DNA from: Cristatella mucedo
Lineage: Eukaryota; Bryozoa; Phylactolaemata; Cristatellidae
Length of the DNA: 64,000 nucleotides
Reading direction: 5' to 3'
Assembly (NCBI GenBank): GCA_009760855.2
Contig: WPIO01000080.1
Coordinates: forward strand, 252,501-316,500
Shown: positions 47,060 to 59,901 of the stretch, one piece after another
Numbering within the stretch: position 1 is the first letter of the stretch
Layout: the number at the start of each line of letters is the position of its first letter
Translations under genes and position numbers: made by a program
The notes under the pieces: generated by a model
The model's input: the letters and a program-made list of their open reading frames with translations, nothing else
The model's database searches: none
What the model was told of the DNA's origin: nothing

Positions 47060-48000
47060 CCTGGATGAATTAATGGCTTTATTAGCCATTTTGTTCCATT
47101 GCTGGTGACCGTGCGTGTCTGTTGAAGATAATGTATTTAGGATGATCAGGTCTGGGTGGCGGTGCATCTGTATCTGTTTCAGGTAGCGAATATTGTGCTT
47201 TAGGTAAGTGCCCTCAGTAAGTATGACGGTTCCCGTAAGCATTCTAATAAATTGGCGAAAGCATATACAAGTAAGTGTCTGTGGACAGGCAGAAGGTTCG
47301 TGAAAGAATCAGATACAGTTCCTGTCACTTGTTTTGTGGTGGCTATCAAACCTGCACGAGTGGTTATAGTCATGAGACATTTTAAGCAGAAACTAAAGGA
47401 CAGAGTCTCTTTCGTGGCCATTTTGCATGGGCTATAAAGGAAGCCTGTCAATTAGCGAGCAAAGAGTGCGTGGGTTGTTATCTCATTCTGTAAGTCTTTC
47501 TAGTGATGTCATACCAGACAGCAGGCTTCGAAGAGCAGGCTTTGTTAGCTCCACTTTAATTGTAAAGTCAGGGAATGTCGCGATGTTGGTCAGCAGTGAA
47601 TTCTGGGCTGATCAAAATTCGTACTTCCTATCTGCTGCTGGTGCAACCGCTTCGGCTTTCTACGGCAACGCTTTCTTCAGCAGCACCCGTATGCAGTAGT
47701 ATCCTTCTGCTAACTATATTATAAAAAATATAATAAGATAACACTATTACATTATATTATATATATATATATAATAACTATACCATTAAATTATTGTTAT
47801 ATTATTCAGCTTATTGTATTAATAAGAATAACACATTTGATATAGCGCCCTCAGAGAACTCAATCTGTCTAGGCACTACATTTACTGCAAATTTCTGCTG
47901 CAGCTGTTCCTTTCTATAAAAACGAAAAGTAACTACTTCATCGACCGTGCAATCTCTCCACCTCACACCTCCTCTCTTTCTTCGCTGTCTCTTCCCTCTC
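47060..48000. other. No gene recognised; LINE-A tail remnant at 47818-47900
   Basis: Includes (TA)n at 47757-47772 and a short minus-strand LINE-A tail (GATATAGCGCCCTCAGAGAA). Confidence 0.55.
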
Positions 48001-48039
48001 ACTTGACACTGTCTGCCTTCCTCATCACTGTCTCTGCGC

Positions 48040-48331
48040 CCAATCTGTCTGTCTGTCTGTCTCTGTCTGTCTTGCCCTCTGTCCCCTGTCTTTCTCACCA
48101 TCTGTATCCCACTCTTATCCCTCTTCTTCCGTCTCTCTCGGCATTGGCTTCTTCTCTCTGTCTCCTTCTCTGTCTCGTGCTGTCTCCCTCTTCTCTCTTT
48201 ATCTCTTGTCTCCCCCTCTCTCCGTCTCCCTCTGCCTCTTCCTCTGTCTGTCTGTGTTTCTCCCTCTCCTCTCCATCTCTCTGTCCCTCTCTGTCCCTCT
48301 CTCCCTCTGTCTCTGTTTGTCTATGTCTCTG

Positions 48332-48392
<61 letters not shown>

Positions 48393-48395
48393 GTC
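48040..48395 (+). repeat. CT/CTGT-rich tract ending in (CT)n
   Basis: Degenerate pyrimidine-rich sequence with about 25 perfect CT units at 48336-48387, some 180 bp upstream of the H4 start. Confidence 0.92.
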
Positions 48396-48515
48396 TCTTC
48401 GTCTCCCTCTTTGTGCTGTATTTCTATCCACTCTGCATGCCACACTGATACATTTTATATTTAACTAATAAATTGCTGAGATAGGTAAAGAAGTTCTGCG
48501 ACGTCGGCTAAAGGT

Positions 48516-48528
48516 CGTATAATATACG
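48516..48528 (+). promoter_or_regulatory. Possible TATA element of the H4 gene
   Basis: CGTATAATATACG, 48-60 bp upstream of the ATG at 48576. The distance suits the short leader of replication-dependent histone genes. Assignment is by position only. Confidence 0.4.
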
Positions 48529-48575
48529 CTGCACCGGCTAAAGGGTAAGTAATTGGCTTCGAGCGAATGCGAAAC

Positions 48576-48892
48576 ATGTCTGGACGTGAAAAGGGAGGCA
48601 AATGTCTTGGAAATGTCTTGGCGGTGCCAAGCGTCACCGAAAGGTTCTCCGCGACAACATCCAGGGTATCAAGAAGCCGTCTGCCCGCCGCCTGGCCCGC
48701 CGTGGTGGTGTGAAGCGCATCTCTGGCCTCGTCTACGACGAAGACTGCAGCGTGCTGAGGGTATTCCTCGACGATGTCATCCGCGACGCAGTGACGTACA
48801 CTGAGCTCGCGATGAGGAAGACTGCGACTGCCGTGGACGTGGTTTACACTCTCAAGCGACAAGGCAGGACCCTGTACGGCTTCACAGGTTAA
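48576..48892 (+). CDS. Divergent histone H4, amino end frame-shifted by a tandem duplication
   Basis: Core nucleosome histone family. The first ATG (48576) begins [12 protein letters not shown] like canonical H4, but an 11-bp direct duplication (AAATGTCTTGG at 48600-48610 and 48611-48621) throws that frame out. The H4 frame is regained from an ATG at 48602, giving [20 protein letters not shown] and a 96-codon product ending LYGFTG. Single-copy removal of the repeat would restore continuity with a two-residue shorter tail; this is an observation about the allele only. The core differs from canonical H4 at about 17 sites (T30K, A33S, I34A, R55C, G56S, H75L, K77M and G101T among them), extreme for H4. 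The rest of the frame is open and the 3' processing signals are intact. It may be a variant, a starting pseudogene, or carry an assembly error. Confidence 0.8.
48600..48621 (+). repeat. 11-bp tandem duplication in H4
   Basis: Two perfect adjacent copies of AAATGTCTTGG. Net +11 is not a multiple of three and so separates the first ATG from the H4 frame. Confidence 0.95.
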
Positions 48893-48917
48893 GAAGGTTC
48901 CTCGAGTTCCTTAAAAA

Positions 48918-48933
48918 GGTCCTTTTTAGGACC
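48918..48933 (+). terminator. Histone mRNA 3' stem-loop
   Basis: GGTCCTTTTTAGGACC forms a perfect 6-bp stem with a 4-nt T loop, 26 bp after the H4 stop. It has the A-rich 5' flank (TTAAAAA) and ends just before ATTCATTCA, the cleavage context. In known replication-dependent histone mRNAs this is bound by SLBP in place of polyadenylation. Confidence 0.93.
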
Positions 48934-48946
48934 ATTCATTCACTAT

Positions 48947-48953
48947 CAAGAGA
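48947..48953 (+). promoter_or_regulatory. Histone downstream element candidate
   Basis: CAAGAGA, 14 bp after the stem-loop. Purine-rich motif resembling the CAAGAAAGA element that pairs with U7 snRNA. Position and sequence both fit. Confidence 0.7.
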
Positions 48954-49266
48954 ATCTAGCGTCGGCAATGGCTTTCACTAAGCTACGTGGTAGTTAACCT
49001 GACCTGTTAGGTTAATCTGACCTAGGAAAGTCAGGTGACTTGTTACTTGTGGCTAGAAGTTCGATAGATGAACTGAACGAGAGTATTCTAGATTTTTATT
49101 GCTATGCGCTAGTAATGAAAATATTTCTGGCGCAGTGGATACTCACAAATTTGTTGTGGATACTCCTAGTTAAACTAGATTAATCCTTGTTTTGACTTCA
49201 TTGTCTTTGCAGCTAAAATTTCGGCCCCCTATCTGTACCGCTTAAGGCTAGGCACCGGCTCAGCAC

Positions 49267-49442
49267 TAGAGTGGCACACTAGGTAAGGCGGTTGCTTTCA
49301 CGACCTCGGTCCCGAGGTTGAGGGTTCTATTCCTTAGGTGGGCGATTCTTTATTGCCACAGCAAGCGGTAGTGATAGCCATAAAGGCTCTTCTGTCGCTA
49401 TACAAAAAGAGGCCATTGAATCGGCTAGAATTTATTTATTTA
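49267..49442 (+). mobile_element. SINE-C copy
   Basis: TGGCACACTAGGTAAGGCGG head, mutated B box (GGTTCTATTCC), and GCTATACAAAAAGAGG body. Confidence 0.87.
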
Positions 49443-49627
49443 AGCTGCAGCTACTAGGCCGTCCTACTGCTACACAGGATGGCCTCTCGAAGAGTGAGAG
49501 TGAGCTGAAAGGTGGAAGGTCTACTGCTGCTGCCTTGCTCATGATACTGAACGAGACGAATCTGTGAGTAAAGGCTCGCTCGCTTTTGAATAGCTGGTCA
49601 GTCCCACGATTTGCATGTCACTTCCCC

Positions 49628-50250
49628 ATTGGAGCTAGGATGGATGCCTGTTGAGCAACGGATACAGAGCAAAGTTCTTAATGTAAAGCGCCTAGAAAGA
49701 GATTGAGTTCTCTGAGGGTTCTTTATCAAGTGCATTATTATTATTATTATTATTATTATTATCATTATTATTATTACGCCAACCCACAAGGCGCACCATG
49801 GCTTGGCTCCTTCGTACCTAGCTGAACTGCTGCACCAGTTTCAGCCTGTTCGCACCCTCAGGTCCTGTGTGGACAATAAATTAGCTGTTCCATTCCTCTG
49901 CTAAAAGAACGTTGGCGACAGAAGCTTTAGCTCTGCAGGTCCTAGACTGTGGAACTCGCTTCCACAATTCTTACACAAAGACAAATACTCTTCTGCTGCC
50001 GACTACGGCTCATTCTTTTCAGCGGTCCTGAGCTGCTACTTCCATGCTACTCACTACCTCAACTGCTCTCCTGGCTCTGCTATGGTTCCCCTTTCTCTTT
50101 GTTGCGTGAGACGAAGTCTGTTGGCTACCGAATGCGTACAGAAAGCCGCTTAGGCTGCGAGTTCGCTTTACAAAACTCTTCTGCGTAACACCCACCTAGT
50201 CTTTATGACTTTGTGGAGCTACAGACTGAGATACATTACATTACATTACA
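49628..50250 (+). mobile_element. LINE-B 3' fragment split by a LINE-A tail
   Basis: LINE-B sequence (GGATGGATGCCTGTTGAGCA) is interrupted at 49680 by a 96-bp LINE-A 3' tail (49681-49776). It resumes with CACAAGGCGCACCATGGCTT through to the LINE-B 3' end. The break corresponds to a point where the copy at 3741-3760 is continuous. Confidence 0.9.
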
Positions 50251-50279
50251 TTACATTGGAGCTCAAACCCAGCAGTTGT

Positions 50280-50355
50280 TGCTTCCCCTCCCCCATCCCC
50301 CCCCCCCCCCCCCCGAAGTTGTTGCTGCCCCCCCCCCCCAGTTGTTGCTGCCCCC
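50280..50355 (+). repeat. C-homopolymer-rich tract
   Basis: Runs of up to about 20 C with the spacer AGTTGTTGCTGC repeated three times. Confidence 0.85.
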
Positions 50356-50449
50356 CTTGGGCTGGAGACAGGAACTGGCATTCCCTTCTGACTCAGTGTG
50401 TGCGAGCGGCTGTCCATTTTTCAGGGCATTAACTGACTGAAGTCAGAAT

Positions 50450-50990
50450 TTTGTTTTATGGTCTCCCGAGCGAACGTCTGGCGCGACAAATGCATCGTTG
50501 GAGAAGCTGCACAGACGGCAGCGTCGGCGTCGGCGTCGGAGGCAGCGGCTGACAATCTGCACAGCTGCAGCAGCCGTCGGCTCATCGGGCCAGGCTGCTG
50601 TTGACAATCTGGCCGCATTTCTCGGAATGGAGCGGCTCGCGGGAAATTCTTCCCTCGTAATAAATCGTAAACGCAGATGAATATTCTGCAACAGCCTGAT
50701 TGATTGTGGTCATCAGCAGCTGAAACAACTCGGGCGGCAGTTCCGCGCCTGGCTCCCCAGCTGCACCCAGCGACCTTCACAGGGCCGGCACTGCCTGCCT
50801 GCCTGCTTACCGGTGCTTGCCAAATAGTTGCCAGCTCAATGGCTATACCAGCAGGTACTTTACCGCTGAGTCAGTGGGGCGGGAAGGGGGCTCAGCAAGA
50901 AGCCGCCGAGCGGCCGCTCGAGTCCAGCCCAAGCAGCTCCAGAAAGGGAAATACGACGACGAGCCCTCGACGGTCGTGGAAAGAGATCGA
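50450..50990. other. GC-rich sequence without recognised gene
   Basis: Short open frames on both strands only; a LINE-A tail remnant (CGCTTTATCAAGTGTGTTAT) follows at 50998-51050. Confidence 0.5.
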
Positions 50991-51290
50991 GTAGCTAAGA
51001 GATTAGGACGCTTTATCAAGTGTGTTATAATTATTATTATGATTATTACTATATCGTACGCCCCCTGACGGTCGACCGGTACAAGGCTGCTTCGGCTGGC
51101 CTAAAGCCAGTTCATTTTCTCACTCCATCGCAGCCCACTCGAGTATTTCCCTTTCACTCCTAAAAAAGATACACGAGTGGCAGAAGAGCCCTGAAGAGCT
51201 CTCGCTGCGCTTGCCTTTCGCAGAGGAAGCCGAGTGCTTCCTTCTTCAGCACTCGCGATCGTTCACTACAGACCTCGAAGTTTTGGCAAC

Positions 51291-51999
<709 letters not shown>

Positions 52000-52439
52000 T
52001 CTCTAATATGTACGTGCATATAATATGAACATATATTTTACTCATTTTTGGGACAAATAAGTAAAACAATCCTAATGAGTAAAGCAATGCGAGTGGGAAG
52101 AAGCAAATGTCCATTTCTGTGAACCGGCTTCTAAAATCTTGGCGTATCAGGATAATTCTGTTAGGCTTAGCCCTAAAGGCTCTTAGTTGGCGACTGTAAA
52201 CGCAAAAGCGAAGTACCCAAGGTCAAATGCAATAGCATCCGACGTCTTTATTAAAAGTCTATTTTACTATTTTCCTATTGCCAGCCAGCGGCCATCACAA
52301 TCTATCGCCTCTATGAGTTCAAGATTTGCTTCAACGTTGCTTTAACTGTGAGTGAGCCCGGCTGGGTGATGATTCCACTAAGGAGCAGATACGGACGAAT
52401 CGTAACCAGGTAACCGTCGTAACCAGGTAAAATATGTGA

Positions 52440-53060
52440 GAAATCGTGACATCTCGTCTCGACTTCTGCAACTCACTGCTCACTGGCCTACCAGCATGTG
52501 CGATCAGGCGATTGCAGCTGGTGCAAAACTCTGCAGCTAGGCTTGTCTGTCGTGAGCGTCACAGTTGCCACATTACTCCACTTCTCGCCGACCTGTACTG
52601 GCTACCAGTCAAGCAACGGATTGACTTCAAGGTTTTGTCGCTCACTTTTAGGTCCCTTCATTCTATTGCTCCAGCCTATCTGTCAGATATACTACCCCAT
52701 CAGGCTAAGCATCGTACCACCCGCTTTTCGGAATCCAACAGTCTAGAAATACCTCGTACAAACCTTAAATCCTTTGGAGACCGTGCATTTAGTTCATATG
52801 CTCCCAAAGCCTGGAACTCTCTCCCGACCTGCGTCAGAACATCCCCTGACCTGACCACATTTAAAAGGAACCTAAAAACACACCTATTTAGGACAGCATT
52901 TAGTGGGTCCCTGTGATTCATTTCGTTTGTTTTTTCAAGCATGATTTTACTTACCTTTCAATTGCATTTCACTTTACAGCAAATGCAAAGCGGCTGGAGA
53001 GAGATTAAGTTCTCTGAGGGCGCTTCATCAAGTGAATTATTATTATTATTATTATTATTA
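52440..53060 (+). mobile_element. LINE-A 3' fragment, best preserved coding end
   Basis: Open for 156 codons (52446-52916) with [38 protein letters not shown] and [20 protein letters not shown]. It then has a stop, a 3' UTR shortened by deletion, the stem-loop and (ATT)n. It serves as a reference for the other copies. Confidence 0.92.
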
Positions 53061-53069
53061 AAATACGGA

Positions 53070-54790
53070 CAAATCGTCGCCAGGCATACGACAGGAAAAC
53101 GGTACTCATCAAAAACGGTATAAGACCAGAATTTGCAATGAATGAAAGCTGGAACTTGCATGCATGTACTTATGAGTATTGAGTGATCCTGTCTGCTCAC
53201 TCAGCGACTCAAAAAAATGATCTGTTATTTTGGTCTCATGGACACTGGCGACCATGTTGAACAGCCTGCTACGAGCACTGTGCCCGTGGCAGACTTACAC
53301 GGCTGTACGAACAAACGAATCCTTGTTAGCTGGCCCAATCTTTGGCGCGTCGCGTGCCCACGTTTCCTAGCCCAGGGCTGAGGCGTTCTTCGAGCTGAGC
53401 GACTTCGCGACCGACGTGTGTCGTGCGTTTGATGTGCAGGCGGAGGCCGACGATGGGCACGTGGAGTTCGATGATCGGCAGGTCGAGGCCGTCGATCGGC
53501 TGGACAATGCCAAGCTGCAGGGCAGCGAACGAAGGCTGAAGGTACGGCTGAAGGCGAGGTTGAAAGCGAGGCTGCTTCCTCTCCTTCCTCTGTAGCCTCA
53601 GAGAACGGGGTACGAGTAGCCCCGCATGTTGCCGCAGAGACAATCGACTAATATCTGAGTCGTTACTCCACGCGGACCTTTTCTGCCGAGGAAGACTTTG
53701 CGTATCGGGAGTCGTGTATGCAGCACGTCTCACAGCAATCTCTGTAGAACGCCCCTCAACAGTGGTGCCTTCACCTAGTAGCCACATTTACTTCGAACTA
53801 GGCATCATGATTCAAAAGGAAAAAAGAGGAGCAAGGGAGTAATAACATATGGTAATATGATAATTTAGCATGATAATCAAGAAGTTGATTATTTACTCAA
53901 ACTTAAAGCAAAATATGTGAAAAATCATGCTTTGTTTTTACCACGAACACTAACCAAAGTCTCTAGACAACCAACCCTTGTAACATGCATGCAGTAACTT
54001 GTAATTTATCGGCTTCCTCGCATGAGCATGCTACCATAGATACCATAGCATGTAGTTCCGTGCCGAGTCCAGGGCTGATCAGGCTGACCGCCGCCGGCAC
54101 GACCCACCAGCAGTGGTTCGCCTTCGTCGGCAGCCGCGTGTGCCGTTTCCTAGCCATCGCAACCGAAAATTAGCAGCTGAAGACTCGGAATCCAGGAAGC
54201 CCGGCACTAATACCTCGGCGTATTGTGACGCACAGATTTTGACAGCTAATACGGCGTCGTTTGTTCGTACAGCTATGTTGAGATCTGTTGAAGGCACAGT
54301 GCTCATAGCAGGGTGTTCAACACAGTCGCCAGAGTATTCTTATATTTACGTTTAAAAAACGCGTTTTTAGTTATCTGTTTGTCTTACGATTTAGATTCTT
54401 AGTTAATGTTTAAATTCACTTTTGATTTGCTAATACTGACACGGCACACAAGTGGCCACCTTCTATGAGCGAATCATATCTTCTAGAACTTTTCGTTCAA
54501 TTAAATTTAAAATCAATTTATTTTCAAGTTCGACTTTCTGAGTGCAGTTTGTCTTGCTAATTTATATAGCACAATCGCTTCTACTTGCCTTCCATTGGTC
54601 AGTGCCGGCAAGCGAACCAGAAGCGCCTTCCATTTGCAGGACTTCGACGGGACGTCCAGATACGGAATGGCCGAGGTTTGTGAGGCTACGGCGCGCGCGT
54701 GCGTCAGCGCCGCTTCTACGTCGCAAGACAACTCTGCCTAGACACAAGCGAGGTAGGCGAAGCGCCCCCTCCGTTTAGCGCTACTGTAAT
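53070..54790. other. No gene confirmed
   Basis: A GC-rich exon-like + strand stretch at 53378-53534 is discussed under findings; the remainder shows nothing recognisable. Confidence 0.45.
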
Positions 54791-54795
54791 TCTAT

Positions 54796-54931
54796 ACTAT
54801 AATTCATTTGTACAGCGCCCCAAGAGCACTTAATCTCTATTCAGGCGTTTCACATCTGCCATGGGCTCGAGCCCACGACCTCGGCCAGACCTTGGTCGGC
54901 ACCTTAACCACTGGGCCAAACCAGCGCGGCG
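54796..54931 (-). mobile_element. SINE-D copy
   Basis: Minus-strand copy: tail TTCATTTGTACAGCGCC, LINE-A-like segment, B box GGGCTCGAGCCC and TGGGCCAAACCAG head. Confidence 0.87.
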
Positions 54932-54939
54932 CTACAAAT

Positions 54940-57505
54940 GCCAGTGGACGACTTGTGGGAGGCCTCGCTCTGCTTGGCGCCAGCAGTGCTGCGACCTCGC
55001 GTCGCTTCGCGCGCGCGCGGTTTTCAGCATTAGCGGGTGAGCTGCCCGCGGTCACGCCACCCTCTCGCGTCGCGTGGTGGCGGCGACGGCGACTGCGTCA
55101 GTCTGGCCCCGGCGCTGTGTATCAACCGGTGCGGCCATGCAAGCGAACGCTACAGACGCGCGAAGTGGCTTCAGCGTCCGGACGGACGGAGGCCGCGAGC
55201 GTTGCGCCGCCTAGCGGTGCCAGTCGCTGGCCGGCGCGCATGAATCAGTGCTGGCGAAGCCTTGTAGACGCGGGGGCGGCCAGCGACCATTGACTAGCCA
55301 CTGCGGCGCCTATTCGCAAAGGTTCGCCGCTTTGCGCAACTGCATCACGAAAATGCAGGAATACGCAGATGGCGCACTACGATGGCTATGTATTTCGCAG
55401 TGCTGCCGTCTCTTGCGAGACATTGCGACAACTCGGAATTGGCGTGGCGCTGAGCGCCCCACGTCCCTACCACCGCCCGCTTGAATTGCCCCAAATTCAC
55501 TAGCCGCCTTCACTGCCGCATTGACTTGCGCCGACGCGCGTATGCAGGTTCGCGGGGGCCACCGCGCGGCTGCCGCCCCGTTGCCGCCGCTACCAGCCCG
55601 TTGCCGCCGCTACCAGCCAGGCCGCCACCCGAACGCGGCTGCGGCGGCGGCTAGGATTTTATTTGATGTTGTTTACCACCCCTGGCGCCGCAATAAGCCG
55701 CTTCGAAGGCGATTTATGACAGACCTGGTGACCGGGCCCAAGCTTCCTGCCGCATTAGCGGCAGCGTCGGCGTCGCGTGGCCGGTGCTTTCGGAAACTCG
55801 AGCGGCACACCGGCACAGCGCGCAGCTTTGCTCGCCGCTGCAAAAAAATTGGGTTAGAAAAAAGAAAAGACGAGTTTCAGCTTCCGCTTGCGCAGGAGCC
55901 GCTTTCGGAAGAACCCGCGACGAGACTCGGCGGCTGCACCCCGAACGAGCCGCTGCCGCTGCTGCTGCGAGCCTTCGCGTCACATCCGGTCCGTGACAAG
56001 TTTTTCACCATAATCCTAATTAGCCGACCTTGCTCCTCAGCGAGCTTCGAGGGGAGGGGGCGTGCATTCGAGCTCGAACGGCGGCAGCGCTTCCTGGCGG
56101 CAGCGCTTCCTGGCGGCAGTTAAGGCCAAGGTTGAACGGCCTGGCCGTCGCTGGCGAAGCCGTGGGAGGAAGCACCGCGCCAAGTCTTACTGCCTGCGAA
56201 TTAAGATGCTTAGAGAGACGGGCAAAAGTCTGCAGCGTGGCGTGTTTACCGTGTTTAGTGAGGAGCGTGCTGAATCACACCTGCTCAGGCTCTCAAGCGG
56301 CGTATCAACTTCAAGGTTCAAGGTCGCTAGTTTTTAGTTCCTTTCCTTCTCCTGCTACGACGCTCCAATAAGAAATAGTCCTAATCAGGATTACAACCCT
56401 GCAGCCCGCTCTTCTGACCCAGGTTGATGGCTATGCCTCTGACGAACCTCAAAACCGTCGGAGACAATATTATCTGTTCTTACGCTACTAAGCCCCGGAA
56501 GCCACTCGCTGGACAAGTGAAATGAAAGCCTTGCCTCGATGAAATCTAAAGCGAAGCTAAATATCTCCCAGCGCCTTACAGCCAGCCATTGCTACGCCGC
56601 AGCAGGCGGCGAGTTCCGGTGACGGCAGCTGTGCCGCCGCCGACGCCGAAAAGCCCGCCCTTCTCCGCCGGGCATTCTCTTTCCTACTCTCGTCTGCTGC
56701 TTTCTACTCGCCTACAGCCCTGGCGGCGGCGGCGGAAGTGCAGCTGTACTAGTTGATGAGAAGGAGAGTGCTAGCTGCGTATCGATGAGAAGGAGAGCGA
56801 TGCAGAGGATGGCTGCAGGCCTCAGATAGGGCCACTCCCGGCGGCAATTGGTAGTCTCTCCAGCTCTCAGTGGGTAGTCCGTGCTTTGCTGTGCTATAGC
56901 CGTCGTCGAAGTGGCGTCGGTTCCGCGGTGGCTGGCGTTTACTAGCCGGAGCTTACTTCAAGTCTGGGTGGGCCTTGTCCGGTTGTTTTTCCAGCCTAAT
57001 CGGACTCCTAGTTTATGGGACTCGGCAAGTAATTCCTTGCCATTTTGACGGAGCGCTCTGACGCCCTATGGCGTGCGCTTGGCTACCCTTGTGCGGCTGT
57101 GTGCTGCTAGGTCGCACTTTTGGCTCAAAGAAGAAATCAGATGCGTAAACTAGAAAAAAAAGGTTTTCAGTTGATACAAACTGCAGCCTTCACAGGCGCT
57201 CGTGCTAAAGCGGCCGCATGTATTTTCTCAGCTCTTGGCGCTACTCGCTCGCGTGGCTCCTAGCCAAAGCCGAGGCCAAGGCCGAAGACAAAGCCGAGGT
57301 GCAGTTGGTTGACGGCTCTGCGTCTGAGCACGGCGGCCGCTCCGCCACCGCCGCTCCACCGCCGCTCCACCGCCCGCCGCCGCCGCTCCACCGCCGCGCC
57401 TCCGCCCCACCGCCGCCCCCTCCGCCGCCAGCCTGCACCACGCCTCCGCCACGCCTCCGCCGACGCCTTCGAGTCGCCGCGGCTGCGTCGTTCGTACCGT
57501 GCATA
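54940..57505. other. GC/CpG-rich 5' flank of the LIM gene
   Basis: Long open frames (for example 200 codons at 55521-56123) lack recognisable domains and are best explained by base composition. The region may hold the promoter and non-coding first exon of the LIM gene. Confidence 0.4.
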
Positions 57506-57512
57506 TATTCTC

Positions 57513-58298
<786 letters not shown>

Positions 58299-58299
58299 G

Positions 58300-59826
58300 T
58301 GAGCCCAGCGGCAGAGCGCCGAGCGACGGAGCGAGCGCTCACGCTGTCGCGGCCGTCGCCGCCTCCTGGTCCGGGCGCGCGCGAAGTCGTTTTGCAGGTT
58401 TAGTCGACGGGATACGGAGGGAGAACCTGGCCTGTAAAGGTTATGGCCGGGAGCAGCGAGAGAGCAGCGTCCGCGACTTAAGCTGCAGCGATCGCTCCGC
58501 CACTCGCTCGCTCGAAATCGCGCGGTCGTTTTTCGAGGCGGCGGCCGCAAGGCCTCACTTCGGTCCTGGCCTCGCTACGCAGCCATTGGCGACACCGTTG
58601 CCAGGCTGGCGGTCGCTGTATCGGCAAGCATATCTGTTTCATTTCTAGCCCCCTAACTTGACCGGAACGACAGAGCGAGACGGACAACAGTGAGCCTCCT
58701 TCGGCGGCGGTTGTCGGTGGCGGAATTCTTTCGTCGAAAGAGGCGTCACTCGCTTGCCAAGAAGCTCTCCTTCGTTGCCTCCTTCACGAAAAAGCTCCGC
58801 ACGTTGCTACCTAAGTGCAGCTGCGGCTTTGTCCCGGACGAAGCGTTGATCCAATGGCAGTATTTAATAAATACGGGTTAGAGGTGCTAGCGTGTTTAAT
58901 GAATACGGCTGAGACGAGCTCCGTATCGTATCCGTATCGTAGACGATCGCCGTAGTCAGTGTCGTATCAACCCGGAGCGTGTCGTTCGCTTCCGGCGGTA
59001 TACGGCCGTAGTGCAGAGGTCTGCCGTGGTCGCGCGCGCACAAGATAGCTTGGCTAAAGTCGGCCGCTGAGCCGACTGGCTGTGACGTCACGCGGTGCGG
59101 ACTCGCCTGCCCGCTAGGGCCGGCGGCTTCGCCCCGCTAGCGCCGGCGGCCGCTCGCGAGCCGGGCTTCGAACGGGCAGGACTAGCGTGTCCCGCCCATC
59201 GTCTTCAGGCAACAGCAAGGTCAGACGCACCGAGCTGCAGGCGGAGGCGGCGACAAAGCGAAAACTAGCGGGCCGTGCAGGCCGAGCCCGTCCATGCCTG
59301 GATGGACGGACTCGGCCTGCTAGATATCGGCTTCTCGCTCCCTCCCGTGATTTCCGGCGATTTCCGTCAGTCGAATACTTCTCTTCGGCAGCCAATTCAT
59401 ATATAGGACGTGTACGTATACCGAGGTGTATGGGATAAATGAATGTAAAATGCAAAGAAAAAGTTCTCCGAAGGCACTTTTTACTAAGGACGATGGATGG
59501 CGCTTACACGGACGAGCTTCGACGAACTTTCGCCAAGTCAGATGCGGCCGTCGCTGCTCTAGCTGCGACTTTCGCCCGCCGCTACCCACCGCGCGCGCGG
59601 CGACGCTCGCTGCTTGCGGCAGCGACCGGTAGAAAAAGGCGCGCGCCAGAATCCGACCGACAAGCGGCCGCTCCCTCGAACGTTCGAGAATTCTTCGGGC
59701 GTCTCGTCGTTCGCTCGGCGGTTGTGGCGCAAGCGCACCGCTCCCTGTCTGTTTCTTCCTCTCTTCTCTCCTTCTCTCTCTCGCTGTCTCTCTCTCTCTC
59801 TATATATATATATTTCTCTCTCCCTA

Positions 59827-59901
<75 letters not shown>

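Noticed and set aside
48576-48670. A second small gene in the frame of the first H4 ATG
   Set aside because: That frame is only the displaced H4 start; after the duplication it reads out-of-frame H4 sequence.
53326-53787. Minus-strand open frame of 153 codons
   Set aside because: No domain; the opposite strand over the same interval looks more coding-like, and neither is supported.
55521-56123. Plus-strand open frame of 200 codons upstream of the LIM gene
   Set aside because: Begins with TTG rather than ATG, has Arg/Ala-rich composition and no recognisable domain; base composition is enough to explain it.
58690-58881. Candidate homeobox exon downstream of the LIM exons
   Set aside because: Basic 63-codon frame, but it lacks the helix 3 WFxNRR signature and the expected spacing.
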